From NCBI GenBank assembly GCA_014529385.2, contig CM043948.1:19338951-19402950 (forward strand): a stretch of 64,000 bases of DNA. The letters run 5' to 3'. The translations under genes were made by a program, and so were the position numbers. This DNA comes from Adiantum capillus-veneris. Taxonomy: Eukaryota; Streptophyta; Polypodiopsida; Polypodiales; Pteridaceae. The notes beneath the pieces were generated by a model. That model ran no database searches and was not told where the DNA came from. It saw only the letters and a list, made by a program, of their open reading frames with translations. Below are positions 12,181 to 24,500 of the stretch, one piece after another; positions within the stretch are counted from its first letter, which is position 1; each line of letters starts with the position of its first letter.

Positions 12181-12706
12181 CTGTACGGAAGTGTATAAGG
12201 CATTTGATGGTACTTATGCAATAATATGCTTGTTGATGGTTTGATTTAAGACTTAACACAAAATCAAGTGCTTTAAACTTCCACAACTCAAGACAAACAC
12301 TACAAGAGGTCACTTTATTTTCAGTGCCAAATTATCGGTGTCAATGGCGGGTGTCGGTATATGTGTAGGTAAGTATGGAGGAAGATGAAATTTTTGAAAA
12401 TTTTTATTTTTAAATTTCCGATGCCTGTTCCGATGTGTCTTTCGACGCTTTTAGGAATGCACTTTTCGACGCCCATATGAATGCCCTTTCCGACGCCTGC
12501 ACCGATACCTGTACCGGCAGACCTTGCAAAAACACAAACCCGTGGGCTTTCCCTACGCATTTCTCTTCTTCTTGCACCTTTTCTCTTGCTCTCTTCCTGC
12601 TCACCTCTTACAGATCTGGTGCGAAACAAGTTGTCGGAGGTGCTAATCTTGCTCGTGGACTACTTCATAGCACTAAGGTGAGATTGTTTTCAAGTTTACT
12701 TGTAGG

Positions 12707-12732
12707 TTTAGGGTTTAGGGTTTAGGGTTTAA
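12707..12732 (+). repeat. Short interstitial telomere-like run (TTTAGGG)3
   Basis: Three exact copies of the plant telomere unit TTTAGGG plus part of a fourth lie inside the CACTA 5' region. A (GT)n run follows at 12736-12769. The tract is far too short to be a chromosome end. Confidence 0.9.
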
Positions 12733-12735
12733 TAT

Positions 12736-12770
<35 letters not shown>

Positions 12771-13059
12771 ATTTTTGTAGGTTCAAGGACGTTTACAACA
12801 CCTTTTCTTGCTCAAATAGGTCGCATGTGAGTGCTTGAACTTTTGACGCATATTAAATTTATGTAAATTAATTTGTATATTGATAAAAGAAAATTTCATG
12901 CTTTAAACTTTCAATGCTTTAAAAGAAATTATGCTTTGTGTTGTGAAATTGTTTTTTGAATTATGAAAAAAATCGTTTTGGTTTATGAAAAAATCTTTTT
13001 TTGAAGAAATTTTGTTTTGAATTATGTCGTTTTTTAAATTATTTGATTGATGAGGTTTT

Positions 13060-14700
13060 TGTTAGGTTTAGTTTAGCTTATAGGTTAGGTTAGGTTATAT
13101 GTTAAGTTATAAGTTATAAGTTAGGTTATACATTAGGTTACGTTACGTTAGATTAGGTTAGCTTAGCTTATAGGACGTTAATTATGTTAGGTTAGCTTAT
13201 AGGTTAGGTTTAAATTAAAGGTTAAATTAAGTTATAAGTTAGGTTATAGGTTATAGGATAGGTTAGCCAGATTATAGGTCAGGTTTAGGCAACAACTTAG
13301 GTTATAGGTTAGGTTAGGTTAGGTTAGGTTATAAGTTGTATGTAAAAAGTTAGGTTATGTTATATGCTAAGTTAACCCATGTTTAGGTTAGAGATGGATG
13401 TTGTATTCGAACAGTTAGAACTTATGTACTTTTATGTTAATCTAAACACTTATCGGTGAAACGTCCAAACACGACCATCTACCAGCATATAAACCATAAC
13501 CCTCTAACCCTATTAGCAGACTAAAATGGCCAAGCGCTACACTAATTGGAAAAGTTGCCAAACTTAAGCGGATTTACATAGCCTACCCTAATGCTCCAAA
13601 TATAGTAATGTATTAGCGGCCAAAACAAAAGTCGTTAATCTAAAGCCGATAACCCTTAGCAGCTATCCCTAAGCAGACTAAATGATACCCTAATATTTTT
13701 TAGAGTGTTTTACCTTAGCGGATTTACATAGTGTGTCCTAACCGTCAAAACACGATGCACCATCTATTAGCGACGGCCAAACTAGAATCCATAAAATCCT
13801 AAGCATCTAGCCCTAAGCAGGTTGAAATGGAAAAAAGAGACACTAATCCAATTTGAAGCGCCCAAACGTAGGCAACTTTACATAGTGCACCCTAACACTC
13901 CAAAATACGGCCATCTATTAGCGGCTAAACCAACACTAGTCCTAAGATGCTAACCCTAGGTGGCTAGCCCTAAGCAGATTGAAATGGATAATTGCTATCC
14001 TAATCCAATTTGGAGAAACCTAACCTAAGCGGATTTACACACCATACCATAAGTTCTAACTGTTCGAACACAACGTCCATCTGTTATTAGCAGCCAAACG
14101 AAGATAACTTGTGTACTTCGAAAAATCCAAACAAACTTTGGTTAGGTTATATTATAGGTTAGGTTATAGGTTAGGTTATGTTAGGTTAGGTTAGATTATA
14201 GGTTAGGTTAGAGCTAGCGACAAATAGTAGAAAAAACGCAAACGGACTTCGAAAATGACTCCTATACTTCAAAAAATGCAAACGACTTCGGTTAGGTTAG
14301 CCTATAGGTTAGGTTTACGTTATAGGCTATGCTAGGTTTAGGTTATAGGTTAGGTGAGATTATAGGTAAGGTTAGAGCTAGCAGCAAATGAATAGTAGAA
14401 AAAACGAAAACAGACTTAGAAGATGACTCGTGTACTTCTAAAAACGCAAATGGACTCTGGTTAGGTTAGGTTATAGGTTAGGTTACATTAGGTTTGATTA
14501 GGTTTAGGTTATAAGTTGAGTTAGATTATAAGTTAGTTTAGAGCTAGCGGCAAATAGTAGGAAAAACGGCAAAGGGACTTCAAGAATGACTCGTCTACTT
14601 CAAAAAACGAAAACGGACTTCGGTTAGGTTTTGTTAAAGGTGAAGTTATAGATTAGGTTTAATTTGGCTATAGGTTAGGTTATAGTTTAGGTTATAGGTT
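13060..14700 (+). repeat. TTAGGTTATAGG-type low-complexity arrays and dispersed repeats of the CACTA 5' region
   Basis: Two blocks (about 13060-13345 and 14130-14700) consist of imperfect GTTAGGTTATAG units. Between them, about 13440-14110, a CGGATTTACATAG / CCATCTATTAGCGGC unit recurs several times in diverged form. This fits the long subterminal repeat regions of CACTA elements. No coding sequence is present. Confidence 0.8.
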
Positions 14701-15205
14701 AGGCTAGGTGCACACAAACTTCAAAAACACTAATATATAGGCATTGACCATGTGGTCCTAATCTTCGTGCACCTCTAGACCGAGGTGTGCGAGGATCGGA
14801 CATGGTTAGAGAATGTGAGGTTGTTAGAGCTCGAGCTAGCAACAAATAGTTGAAAAAACACAATTGGACTTCAAAAGTGCACACAGACTTCAAGAACCTT
14901 AATATATAGTCATTGACCAATAAAGACAAGATTATTACCCTGTGGTCCTAATCTCCGTGCACCTCTAGACAGAGGTGTGCAGGGATCGGGCCTGGCTAAA
15001 GAATCTGAGGTTGTTAGAGCTAGCAGCAAATAGTTGAAAAAATGCAATCAGACTTCAAAATTGGACACACACTTCAAGAACCTTAATATATAGTCATTGA
15101 CCGATAAAGACGAGATTATTACCCTGTGGTCCTAATCTCTGTGTACCTCTAGACCGAGGTGTGCGGGGATTGGGCTGGCTAGAGAATGTGAGGTTGTCAT
15201 GTATT
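14700..15205 (+). repeat. Three tandem copies of a ~187-bp unit
   Basis: Anchors TGTGGTCCTAATC at about 14751, 14941 and 15125 mark three similar units. Each contains ACTTCAA, CATTGACC and GACCGAGGTGTGC-like words. They immediately precede the transposase gene, so they may include its promoter or leader. Confidence 0.8.
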
Positions 15206-15269
15206 ATCATTTACTTAGTAGTGTGTAGTTATAACAACTAGAGTGTTTTAATTATTTTTTGCATTATTG

Positions 15270-17660
15270 GTAGATAAAGTATGGACGATAGGTTGGTGTG
15301 TCCTTGTGCGCATTGCAAGCATTAGATCTTTCGAAAACGAAAAATCTATGACCAACACATATGCAATCACGGTCTCTTTCCGATAGAGCAACTATAAGAC
15401 CAACATTATTGATCTCATGGTCTAGAGACTGCAGGTCAAACTCCACAAGTAAATATTGCTCCAACTTCATCCGAGAGAAGACGATTTTCAAACGAGCAAC
15501 CAGCGAACTGAGTCATCCCAACCAATACCTAATGTGGCATTTCAAGAAGTAGAGATGGAGCAGATGTTGGACGCGTTCTTTGACATGGATCCCATCATTG
15601 AAAACATAGAAGACGAAAACATTGAACGCAATACTGCGGATCAACCTCAGTCATCCCGTTCATATCGACGGCATGATAGCAACAATAAAGAGGGCGAGAT
15701 AATGCAAAGTCTTGCACGCATGTCGCTTTACACTGGTGCAAAAATATAAGTCCTCCGTACCGCGTTGGCAATGCTTAATTTGCAGTCTATCTACGGTTGG
15801 TCTAACGTCTCAGTCTCACAGATCTTTTCAGGTAAATACATTGTATCCTAAGCATGATAAATTGCAACTTACAATTCAATAATGTGATCAAGGGACTAAC
15901 TTGTTCATGTACCGACAGGTTTCTCAATGAGCAAATGTTGCCAGAAGGGAATCACATTCCCCCTACCCATCCATCCACTAAAAAGCTTCTTACTAGTTTG
16001 GGCTTGGATTATCACAAAATACATGCATGTCCTGATGATTGTATACTTTTTTGCAATGAGTATGCAGATTTGGAGCAGTGTCCCAATTGTGGATCAAACA
16101 GGTACATGGAGGACACACAAGGAAATTTATCCCTGCAAAGGTCCTTCGACACTTTCCTATCATTTCAAGAATAAAGAGCATGTTCAAGCGCAAGTCCATA
16201 GCCGCTTTGATGACATGGCACTCAAATACTAGATCGACAGATGATGTGATGCGGATACCTGCTGAGTCTCGTGCATGGAAGCACATAGAGGAAAGTTGGC
16301 CTACATTTAAGAATGAGCCTCGATGTATCCACTTTGATCTGGCAATGGACGAAGTAAACCCATTCGGATTACGGAGTTCATCATGGAGCACGTGGCCTAT
16401 TTATCTGGTTAATTATAATCTTGCACCATGGCTAGCTATCAAGAAGGGCCATTTGTTGTTGTCATTGATCGTCCCAGAAAAGTACAAAGCAAAAAACATG
16501 GACATCTATTTGGCACCACTTATAGAAGAGCTCCAAATCTTGTGGACAGGAATCAATGTGGTTGATAAGTCCTAACCAATCGGACAATGGAATGTACATG
16601 TGCAAGGCATTCTCATGTGGACCATACACAATTGGCCAGGCTTCAATGAGTGCTCAGGTAAGTGCTTTTGAAACCCTCACACACATGTGATTCCTGGCTA
16701 TGCCAATGCTTTTATATTTTAATTTTGTGATGTTTCAGGCTTGACTTACTCAGGCAATCATGCATGTCCAAAATGTTGTCCTTGACTTGGCTTCTGCCAC
16801 TCTGAGCATTTGAGAAAGACAGTTTACAAGGAGCATGGTAGATTTTTGCCTAAAGGACATGAGCTACGTGGACCAAACATATGAAAACATGACATGCATC
16901 CACTAAAAGCGAGCGATTGGAATAACATGTGGCTGGAGAGGAGAGATTGGATGCCACCTGGAATGAAAAGACTTTCTATTTTCCATGAACTCCCATACTG
17001 GAGTGACCTGTTGATTAATCATTTGCTGAAGCCAATGTACATCTTCAAGAACGTGGGGGAGATCATATGGAAAACCATCACTAGAAAAAGGGAGAGCAAG
17101 GCCCAAAGAGATGACCTACAGGCTGTGGGTCGAATGCCAGAGATGTGGCAGTGACTTAAACCCAATGGAAAGTTTTCTATACCAAAAGGTCCATGGGTTT
17201 TGAGTCGTACAAAAGAGAAACAAGTGAAGAAGACTATATCTTCATTCAAGACTCCCACAAGGTGCATGCGATGTTTGAAAATGGCTTTTACGAGAGATGA
17301 CAATCTCAGTGGTCTTAAGTCCCACGATTGGCACAAATTTTTACAGTTCATCTTACGAATTTCCATGAAGGGTTGTTTGACAGATGAAATTAGAAGAACA
17401 TCTACAAAATCAGTGAGTTGGTACACTAGATCAGTTCAAAAGAGATAAGAGAAGACAGCATCAATGCATCACGCAATTCAAGCGCAACCGTACCACTAGA
17501 ATCTTTCTTTTCTAGATCATCTTCAAAAATTGCCTGACTTTCCAACTGGGTGGTGGTTAGATGCGACAATCTCAAAGGAAAAGAGGAATGGGGTGCTGAT
17601 TACTAAAGAGGAAGAGGAGATGTCAAGGGGTTTTGATTGACATGTATATTTTCACAACTT
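15270..17660 (+). pseudogene. CACTA TNP2-like transposase (frameshifted)
   Basis: The gene begins with a Cys-rich transposase-associated segment near 15290-15400 (CPCAHCK and a later H-x3-HG motif). The TNP2 core follows: LPEGNHIPPTHPSTKKLL near 15940, HACPDDCILFCNEYADLEQC near 16020, LRHFPIISRIKSMF near 16150, NPFGLRSSSWSTWPIYLVNY near 16360, and LSIFHELPYWSDLL near 16970. Frameshifts occur near 16110-16130 and elsewhere. A clean 81-bp intron (CAG|GTAAGT at 16658, TTTCAG at 16738) lies inside the domain. The usual D-x-M-H-I-E-K-N-V motif reads KPMYIFKNV, so key residues are lost. TNP2-type proteins cut and join the element ends. The family is secure; activity is not expected. Confidence 0.85.
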
Positions 17661-17717
17661 CCTTTCTGAGCTCCACATGACTCACATTGCTTTAATAACT
17701 TTTAGTCTGTTTCAATT

Positions 17718-18509
17718 TTGTGGCTGCAGTATCACAAATATGGAGCTTTGTGGTCACATGGGAAACAATTTAGAGTGCAACGGATTGATGAACAAAGGGT
17801 CACTTTCGACAGTGGTGTTAGGACAATCTTCATCCAAGAAAGTAGGAGTAGTGCTAGGGATGAAAACACAGAGACTAGCCAACTTGAATACTTTAACTAC
17901 ATCCAATACATCTTGAAGATTAGATTTAGAAAGTTTGATATGTTTATCTTTGATGTCAAGTGGTTCAAAGTTATTACGAGCGGCCCTAATGCAATTGTGC
18001 GTAAAGACAAGAGTGAATTGATTCAAGTGAGCTCTAGGCAGGTGTGGACAAATGTGCGGGATACATTTGTACTTCCGCAGCATTGTGAACAAGTTGTGTT
18101 CACACACTATCCACTATGGATAGAAAATGATGAGAATGATCTATCTAAACCGCCCTGGCTCTATGTCATTCAATTTTCTCCACAGAGCAAGCAAGTGTGT
18201 GAAGGATTGGATGTTCAGGTTAAAGAGGTGATTCATGAACAAAGTGCAGGACCGACGGAAACTTTAAGTTTAGATTTTGAAGTGGATGTCAACAGTGAGC
18301 AATTGTCTGAACCTAGAGATGAGGTGTCAAATACTGAAGCTGATGTGGAGAGCGACAAAGAAGTAGAGTTTGATGACAAAGATGAAGAAGTACAGATTGA
18401 GATAGACATCTTTGGTGTATTAGATCTCATAGAAGATGAGAGATTAACTAATGATTTTGCTAGGAACTCTTTTATAAAACTCTTTTTATTAGTCTACAAT
18501 ACACTTTAG
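17718..18509 (+). CDS. CACTA transposase C-terminal region (DUF4216-like) with acidic tail
   Basis: The exon probably begins after the acceptor GGCTGCAG at 17729. It encodes QYHKYGALWSHGKQFRV, then FDMFIFDVKWFKV and QVWTNVRDTFVLPQHCEQVV. This matches the layout of the DUF4216 module found after TNP2 domains in plant CACTA transposases. About 75 acidic residues follow (VESDKEVEFDDKDEEV) and end at 18509. Reading is open throughout. It is most likely the last exon of the upstream transposase and not a separate gene, so the ATG inside it is not a real start. Confidence 0.7.
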   Translation: MWLQYHKYGALWSHGKQFRVQRIDEQRVTFDSGVRTIFIQESRSSARDENTETSQLEYFNYIQYILKIRFRKFDMFIFDVKWFKVITSGPNAIVRKDKSELIQVSSRQVWTNVRDTFVLPQHCEQVVFTHYPLWIENDENDLSKPPWLYVIQFSPQSKQVCEGLDVQVKEVIHEQSAGPTETLSLDFEVDVNSEQLSEPRDEVSNTEADVESDKEVEFDDKDEEVQIEIDIFGVLDLIEDERLTNDFARNSFIKLFLLVYNTL

Positions 18510-18615
18510 ATTCATTTATTTGTGTTGCAGCTTCATTTATTTGTTATTTGTATTGATTCAACGTTTCTTCTGTAAACTAACGTATTTTGTGGGTGTTATT
18601 TGTGTATGATTAGCC

Positions 18616-19700
18616 ATGGCCAATGACGATGAGCCATACTCTCCTAGTTTTAGTTTTCCTGTCACTCCGGTCGACATGTCACTTGAGAAGATGGGCTCGT
18701 TTTTGTCTCAGTTCACACTAGAGCAGACCACGATGGCACAGAACCTTTGGGCAACATGTTCCTCTAGACCTACTACGGTCTGACCCTACGCCGCCAGGGA
18801 CTTGTGTGGTCCCTACACTGAGTGGCCCCAAACCTCAGTCAAGTGTGTCCCCCCATGCCTAGGACTTGTGTGCCCCCTACACCAACGGGTGGTTCATCCT
18901 CCAGACTAGGTAGGTGTTGTTCTAGAGACGGTGGTTGTTGTGGTAGCGATTCTATCGATGCGTGCACACCACCAACAGACCGTCCACCACTCTCTTTAGT
19001 AGAATTTTACCGATTAGCACCATGTATACCTTGGGGATCACACGAGCGTGATCCTAGCAAGGTGTACAAGAGCAAATATGGGGTTGTTCTAGCGGATAGG
19101 ATCGAAAAGGCCATGCAACAGAGGATTCAACAGTTTTGTACAATTCAATTTGGTCACTCTGTGATGGAGGTTTGGGATAATCATGATCATGAAAGAAAGA
19201 GTTACATCGTCGAGGCCATTCACAGAGAGTACAGGCCGGCAGAGGGGTACGATCCAATCTTGAATCCATGGATTTTGATCATAGCAAAGGCCACAATGTC
19301 ACACCGTTGGTCAGAGGCAAGAGACAGGTACAATGCCGGCAATCCAAAGCCAGCATGGTTGGACGCAGAGAAGTGGGCGGGGATTTCACAAGAGACACAA
19401 GACAATCTTGAGAGATTTCAACAGCAGAGAGATGCAGCCAGAGCACGTTTGGAGTCTGCTAGAGTTTCACATCTTGGGAGTGGAGGCTACAACATGCTTC
19501 GACATGAGTTTATAAGTATTATACGTATGCTTCAAATTATTGAAAATATATATGTTGTTTGAAGATTTATCTCATGAATAAATCATAATTTTGCAGGAAG
19601 TTTCCGTGAAGCACCTTTTGACACGCCGAGAGGAGAAGTATGGGTACCAACATGGACTTGTGGCCCTTCTGACCCATCTGTAGGAGGAGGGAGAGTATGT
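18616..19700 (+). pseudogene. TNPA / Ptta-En/Spm-like second CACTA protein
   Basis: An ATG at 18616 opens MANDDEPYSPSFSFP and stops at 18781-18783. The protein continues in another frame from about 18822 to 19510 (KYGVVLADRIEKAMQQRI, KPAWLDAEKWAGISQETQDN, ARLESARVSHLGSGGYN). The W-x-x-I near a Ser-His-Gly-Gly motif and the Arg-rich helix fit the plant Transposase_24 (Ptta/En/Spm) family. A final segment after the acceptor TTTTGCAG at 19595 gives FREAPFDTPRGEVWVPTW. In En/Spm the second protein binds subterminal repeats and assists transposition. The early frameshift means this copy is broken. Confidence 0.7.
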
Positions 19701-19949
19701 GAACTGGGAGGCATTACCATGAGGGTCTTCTTGATACAGTGTTACCCAGTTTATCTTTATACAGTCTTCTTGGTATAATCTTTTTTGTAGTTGTGGTCTT
19801 CTTGATACAGTCTCACTCAGTGATTGTTTGCATATGTATAGATTTGTAGTTCTTATGTTTATGGTTTACGATTATGTTTATGGTATGGCACAGATGCTAT
19901 GGTTAGGGTTTGGCAGTCAAGTTAAGGTTATGGTTTTGCTATGATGGTA

Positions 19950-20120
19950 TGGCAATCATGTGGTGGTTATGGTTATGGTTACAGTTATGGTTATAGTTAT
20001 GGTTATGGTTATGGTTTTGGTTTTGGTTTTGGTTTTGGTTTTGGTTTTGGTTATGGTTATGGTTATGGTTATGGTTATGGTTATGGTTATGGTTATGGTT
20101 ATGGTTATGGTTATGGTTGT
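19950..20120 (+). repeat. GGTTAT/GGTTTT hexanucleotide minisatellite
   Basis: About 27 hexamers alternate between blocks of GGTTAT and GGTTTT. Translations in either direction (Gly-Tyr or His-Asn repeats) are by-products. The array lies in the 3' non-coding part of the CACTA element. Confidence 0.95.
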
Positions 20121-20727
20121 GCAATGATGGTATGGCTGTTATGATTATGATATGACAAGCAAGTTATGGTAATGGTTATGGTATGGCAAACGGGTTATGT
20201 TTATGGTTTTGCAGTTTTTGACTCGTGTTTTAATTATGGTTATAAAATCTTTATGCTGTTATGCCATGATCAAGCTTTTGATTTTGTGGTTATGTTATTC
20301 TTACAATTTTGCTAATTATCATACACTCGCTCTTTAGCGTCAACTTGTAGGTGGAGTGCGGTTGCTTATGCACTCTTCCTTTGGGCAGAGAGGGTTGTTT
20401 TCTTTTGCTGCAGTACATGCAGCATAAGTTCCCAGCCCTCTCTGCCCAAGAAAATTTGCAAGTTTGGTCATCGGTACAGAATACGATACAGGCATCGATA
20501 TACACTTTGGAAGCAGCATTGGAATATGCTATAGAATTACCGATATATATACGAACACTTATTTAGACACTTATTTCATAGATTATTCAATCGTCGGATA
20601 TACCGATGCTTATATCGACGACACGAGACCGACGTCTTTTTCGATGCCTTTTTCATCGCTTTTTAGTTTTAAAACTAACTTTGTCTCATCGATATCTACG
20701 CCGGTTTTTGTGAGACGTGTTGTAGTG

Positions 20728-21538
20728 AAAATTTGGAAAGCAACTATCTTTAATAAATTCAAGATGCCATAACTTTATTTATATCAAGATATATACAAAT
20801 TTGAGATCTCATGGATGAGTATCTCTTTATTTTATTACGATATATACAAAGGTTAACTATGCTAAAAAGCTATATAATTCTTAGAGCTGGATTCTAGGGA
20901 CATAGAGGTACAATTGATAGGTATTTGTGGATAGGTTTTTACAATCCACTATTTCGTCCGAGTAGTAGATTTTATACACATCTTTGCGGGGTTTATAGAA
21001 TACAAGACTCTTATTTTGGGGAAAGATGTCAAGGACAGAAATGGGTTTGATCATATAAATAGGGATCACTTTCACCACTTGATTGAAAACCCATTCAATT
21101 AAGGTCATGTCAAGGCCATCTTTAGAGATAACTGTGTAGTTATCCCTAGTAGTACCAAGGAAGTAGGTAAGTTGGATAGCATGCAACTCTTCCCTCCCCC
21201 ATCAAAGCTTCTTTAGATCATAGGAGAGGCATTAGAGCTTCTTGACATTGATGTAAAAGATGCCACCGTCGCATCCCTACACAAGTTCCCATCCCCTTTG
21301 GGTTCTTGTTGATGTAGGAGAGAAAGCCTTCATCAAAATCTTCATCATGTTGCATCAAAAAGCAAAATTTGAAGAGCGACAAGCCTCAAAATACATTATC
21401 TCAAAGGTCTTAAACTTGCGATACTCAGCGTCGGCATCTTCTTGAAACATCGATGTTGGTAAGTTCTCAAGCTTAAGTCTCCAATTCATTTTTTCAAATT
21501 TTCAAACAATAAAAATTTTTCTAGTTTTCTAACCTAGA
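20728..21538 (-). pseudogene. Chromovirus leader with an unidentified sense ORF
   Basis: Between the CACTA edge and the primer-binding site, the minus strand carries an open stretch (20881-21186). It includes TYFLGTTRDNYTVISKDGLD and YKIYYSDEIVDCKNL. Related-looking coding sequence extends upstream to about 21480, with at least three stops (ENLPTSMFQEDADAEYRKF near 21470). It lies where some plant Ty3 elements carry an extra ORF 5' of gag. I do not recognise the protein. It may equally be part of the intron implied by the LTR-to-gag splice. Confidence 0.4.
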
Positions 21539-21549
21539 CTCTGATACCA
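21539..21549 (-). promoter_or_regulatory. Primer-binding site (tRNA-iMet type)
   Basis: The minus strand reads TGGTATCAGAG one base after the LTR end (CTCGCA). This matches the conserved TGGTATCAGAGC complement of plant initiator tRNA-Met in its first 11 positions. It identifies the right-hand copy as the 5' LTR. Confidence 0.9.
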
Positions 21550-21550
21550 G

Positions 21551-24500
21551 TGCGAGGTCTCCACCCCATTACCATATCCATTTGGCAATAGGAGGGTACC
21601 GACAGGTTGCTAGGCCCTAATTGCTTGAGAAAACATAGTCTCAAGAAGGAATTGATTTCCAATGAACGGTCCCTCGTCACCAAGTAACTTGAATCCAAAC
21701 CATTGAATAGGGTTCCTAGCCCTGTCTTGCAAGGAAAGCATAAACTAATACAACAATTTTATACATTCCTAATTCTCACCTTCCAAAAGAGATAATATCC
21801 ATATATTTTTTTTCCCATAGCTTTCAAGGGCACCTATATTCGGGACTTCTCGACTCTTTGCACAATAAATGAGTATCTAATTTTGCTTCTCTGAACAAGA
21901 GGGAGTGGAGAGTTTCTCGACTAATCGAGACCACCCATCCTTGACTGGCAACCTGAGCTAGTCCACACTTTCCACCCCCACACTCACACTTACACTTTGT
22001 TTTGTATATTTTCTAATTACTACAACATGATTGTTCATACACAGTTGCTATTTTATGGTTTCCATCACAAGTTTGTTAAGAAAGCCCTTCAAACATGATC
22101 AAAGTGGCACTAAAACAATCTTTTCTAAAAGAAAAACAACATAAGACCCTTCTTTATTAAAATATCCCAACCCCACGATTTCACTCCTCTTGGTGAGAGT
22201 TTATAGCTCCAGTGTCTTTAGTTGCCCATACAACTAAATCGTCCTGCAATCTAGGCACAAACCCACAATGACTAACTTGCAACCTGGGCACAAACCCGCA
22301 AGTAATATCTTGCATTCTAGGTACAAACCCGCAAGATGTGTGCACCCCATATGCATTGCTTTAGCGCGTTCAATCCGCTAAGCCCTCTCCCTGGATATCA
22401 AAGGGAGTTTTGACTATATCGTTATAGGATTTTGAATGAAGAAGGTTCGAGAGTTTTGCTACTAGTCAAACATTTCTTTCTCACTTCAGACAGTATATCC
22501 TCAAACAATCCTTCCATATTAATATAACTTAAAGAAAGTTAACAAGTTCAATTGATGTAGTTTCAAATTGGGACTAACCCAATGTTTAGGTAGTTTTCTC
22601 CTTCCTAATTACTCGTGATGCACTGAACAAAAAAGAAGTTTCCTACCTGTTCGTTAGCAATAACATCACTTCGTGACATAAGTGGCACATTCTCAATCAT
22701 CAAGAAAACTCACTATGGTGGATCACACGATCATGGAGCCACGTGCCATTCCCACTCCTAGATACTTAACTTGAAAAGCTGTAAGCTAAAGTATAAGAAT
22801 CCAATGGAAGTAGGTGATACACTTTTCGAAAACAAAAATCATAGCGAATCTTTGGCAGATGCGCCGAGAAGCAAGTGGCGCCATGTGGCATGAAGGTCCC
22901 GATTGTAGGCTGTGCATCGTAGAAGGGAGAGGAGCACATGCAGACGTAGCATGCGAGGTTGATGAGCAGATACGAAAGCAAGAATTTTTTTTTATTTTGT
23001 TATACGATAAGACCTCTGAAGCAGATCAACTGGGTGCTGAAATGGTTACGGGAGTTTCAGTTAGTTATTGATAGATCGGTGGGGGCTCGAAACTGGGAAA
23101 ATCCTTTTGTTAAAGGTAGTGAAGAATTCACTTGAGAGGACAGAAGGAATCCCAGATAGCATCTCAAGAAGTAATGAATAAAAAGAGAGTAGAGCGAGTA
23201 GGAGAGTAGGGTGAATGATTATAAGTGTTTTAATTCCAAAACATATACGGTTATTCCACACATCAAACCAAAAACATATGCTTGCTTAATCCTCAATAAT
23301 CTTATGATAAAAAATTGTTATAACCTACATACTAATCACATGATTAATCACTTATATCTACTTGCAAGAACAATCCGTCATTTTAGTCGGCTAAAATTCA
23401 TGAATATGATTAGCTAATTCATGCAAGCATCTAGGTTACATTGATGAAGAATTGTGCATGCAGTCAACACAATTGATTATGTAATCGAGCAGTGAGACCT
23501 TCATTACTTTGTGATTCAAAGAAATTACCATAAAATAGGTATAATGATTGTTGATTTCCAATTGAGGATAGGTAAATAAGAGTATATAATTTGATAATAA
23601 AGTAGCAATTGGAAAGGATTCCAATTGAATAATAATTTGGTAGTAATTGGAAAGGATTCCAATTGAATAATAATATGGAAAAAATTGAAAAGGATTCCAA
23701 TTGAGAGAAGAGATTGATAATAACTTAATTAAACAATAGATTTACATTAGCCAAATGTGCTTTAGAGTTATTGATCTCTCAAAGCTTCGATGTGGTAGTC
23801 ACCAAGTTGTTTGCCACAGCAGTAGAGCTCCCTTCTCCCAAGTGTGTTCAAGTGTGTGTAAAATTGAGTGTGTGAATGCCCTTTTTATAGAGACTTGGAG
23901 GGGTTTTGTTGCCCAATGCAGACCCATACCTGCCTAGCTTGCCCCCTCTTGCTAAATGCATGAGTAGAGGTGTCACAAGCTCCCACTTAGTCATTTGAGG
24001 TGTCCCACTTTACCCTTTTGGGTGATACACCTCATGTACTGCCCCCATGCTCATAGTAAGAGATGGGTCCATGGGTATGGTCATTTATGGGCATACATAC
24101 ACATGCACATACATGTCCATGCACATGCATATACATACATACCTTAGACTTGGGAGTTAGTTTATTAACGCTAGGATGAAAATTAATTGTCTAGAGTGAG
24201 CTTGGCTTATCAAATTCAATGTTGAAAGTTGCTATTAAAAAAGAAGCTCTAGGATGACAAGTTAAGGTGTCAGATGCACACACTTGCTATATTTAGCAGT
24301 TTTTGGAGCAAACGGCTATGTTTATGGAAATTCAAGACGGAGTATATTTTGACGAGACTGACGCGTCTAGGTGAGTGTAAGAACATCAAAACTTACTATT
24401 TTTAGACAAAAGTGGCAAAAAGTAAAAATTTTCATTTTTGAAAAGCTTACATCAATATATTCATAATTAGTACATCAAAGGTGAAAAACTGCCAAAAATA

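Larger units (their letters stand above)
12298..20727 (+). mobile_element. CACTA (En/Spm) transposon nested in the chromovirus
   Basis: The ends are inverted: CACTACAAGAGG at 12298 and, read from the other strand, CACTACAACACG ending at 20727. Each end is flanked by AAA, the 3-bp target duplication expected for CACTA elements. Both ends hold several hundred bases of short CGAC/TCGA-type subterminal words (CCGATGCC, TCGACGCC and similar), the usual transposase-binding landscape of En/Spm. The 8430-bp element encodes a TNP2-like transposase (about 15270-18509) and a second TNPA/Ptta-like protein (18616-19700), both on the plus strand. Its 5' region is full of low-complexity repeats. Frameshifts in both genes make autonomy unlikely. 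Confidence 0.9.

Noticed and set aside
12707-12732. True telomere end
   Set aside because: Only about 3.5 units, lying inside a mobile element.
13060-14700. Centromeric or telomeric satellite
   Set aside because: Confined to the CACTA element and irregular; fits subterminal repeats better.
19939-20144. Gly-Tyr-rich or His-Asn-rich protein
   Set aside because: A hexanucleotide minisatellite in the CACTA 3' region, read equally well on both strands.
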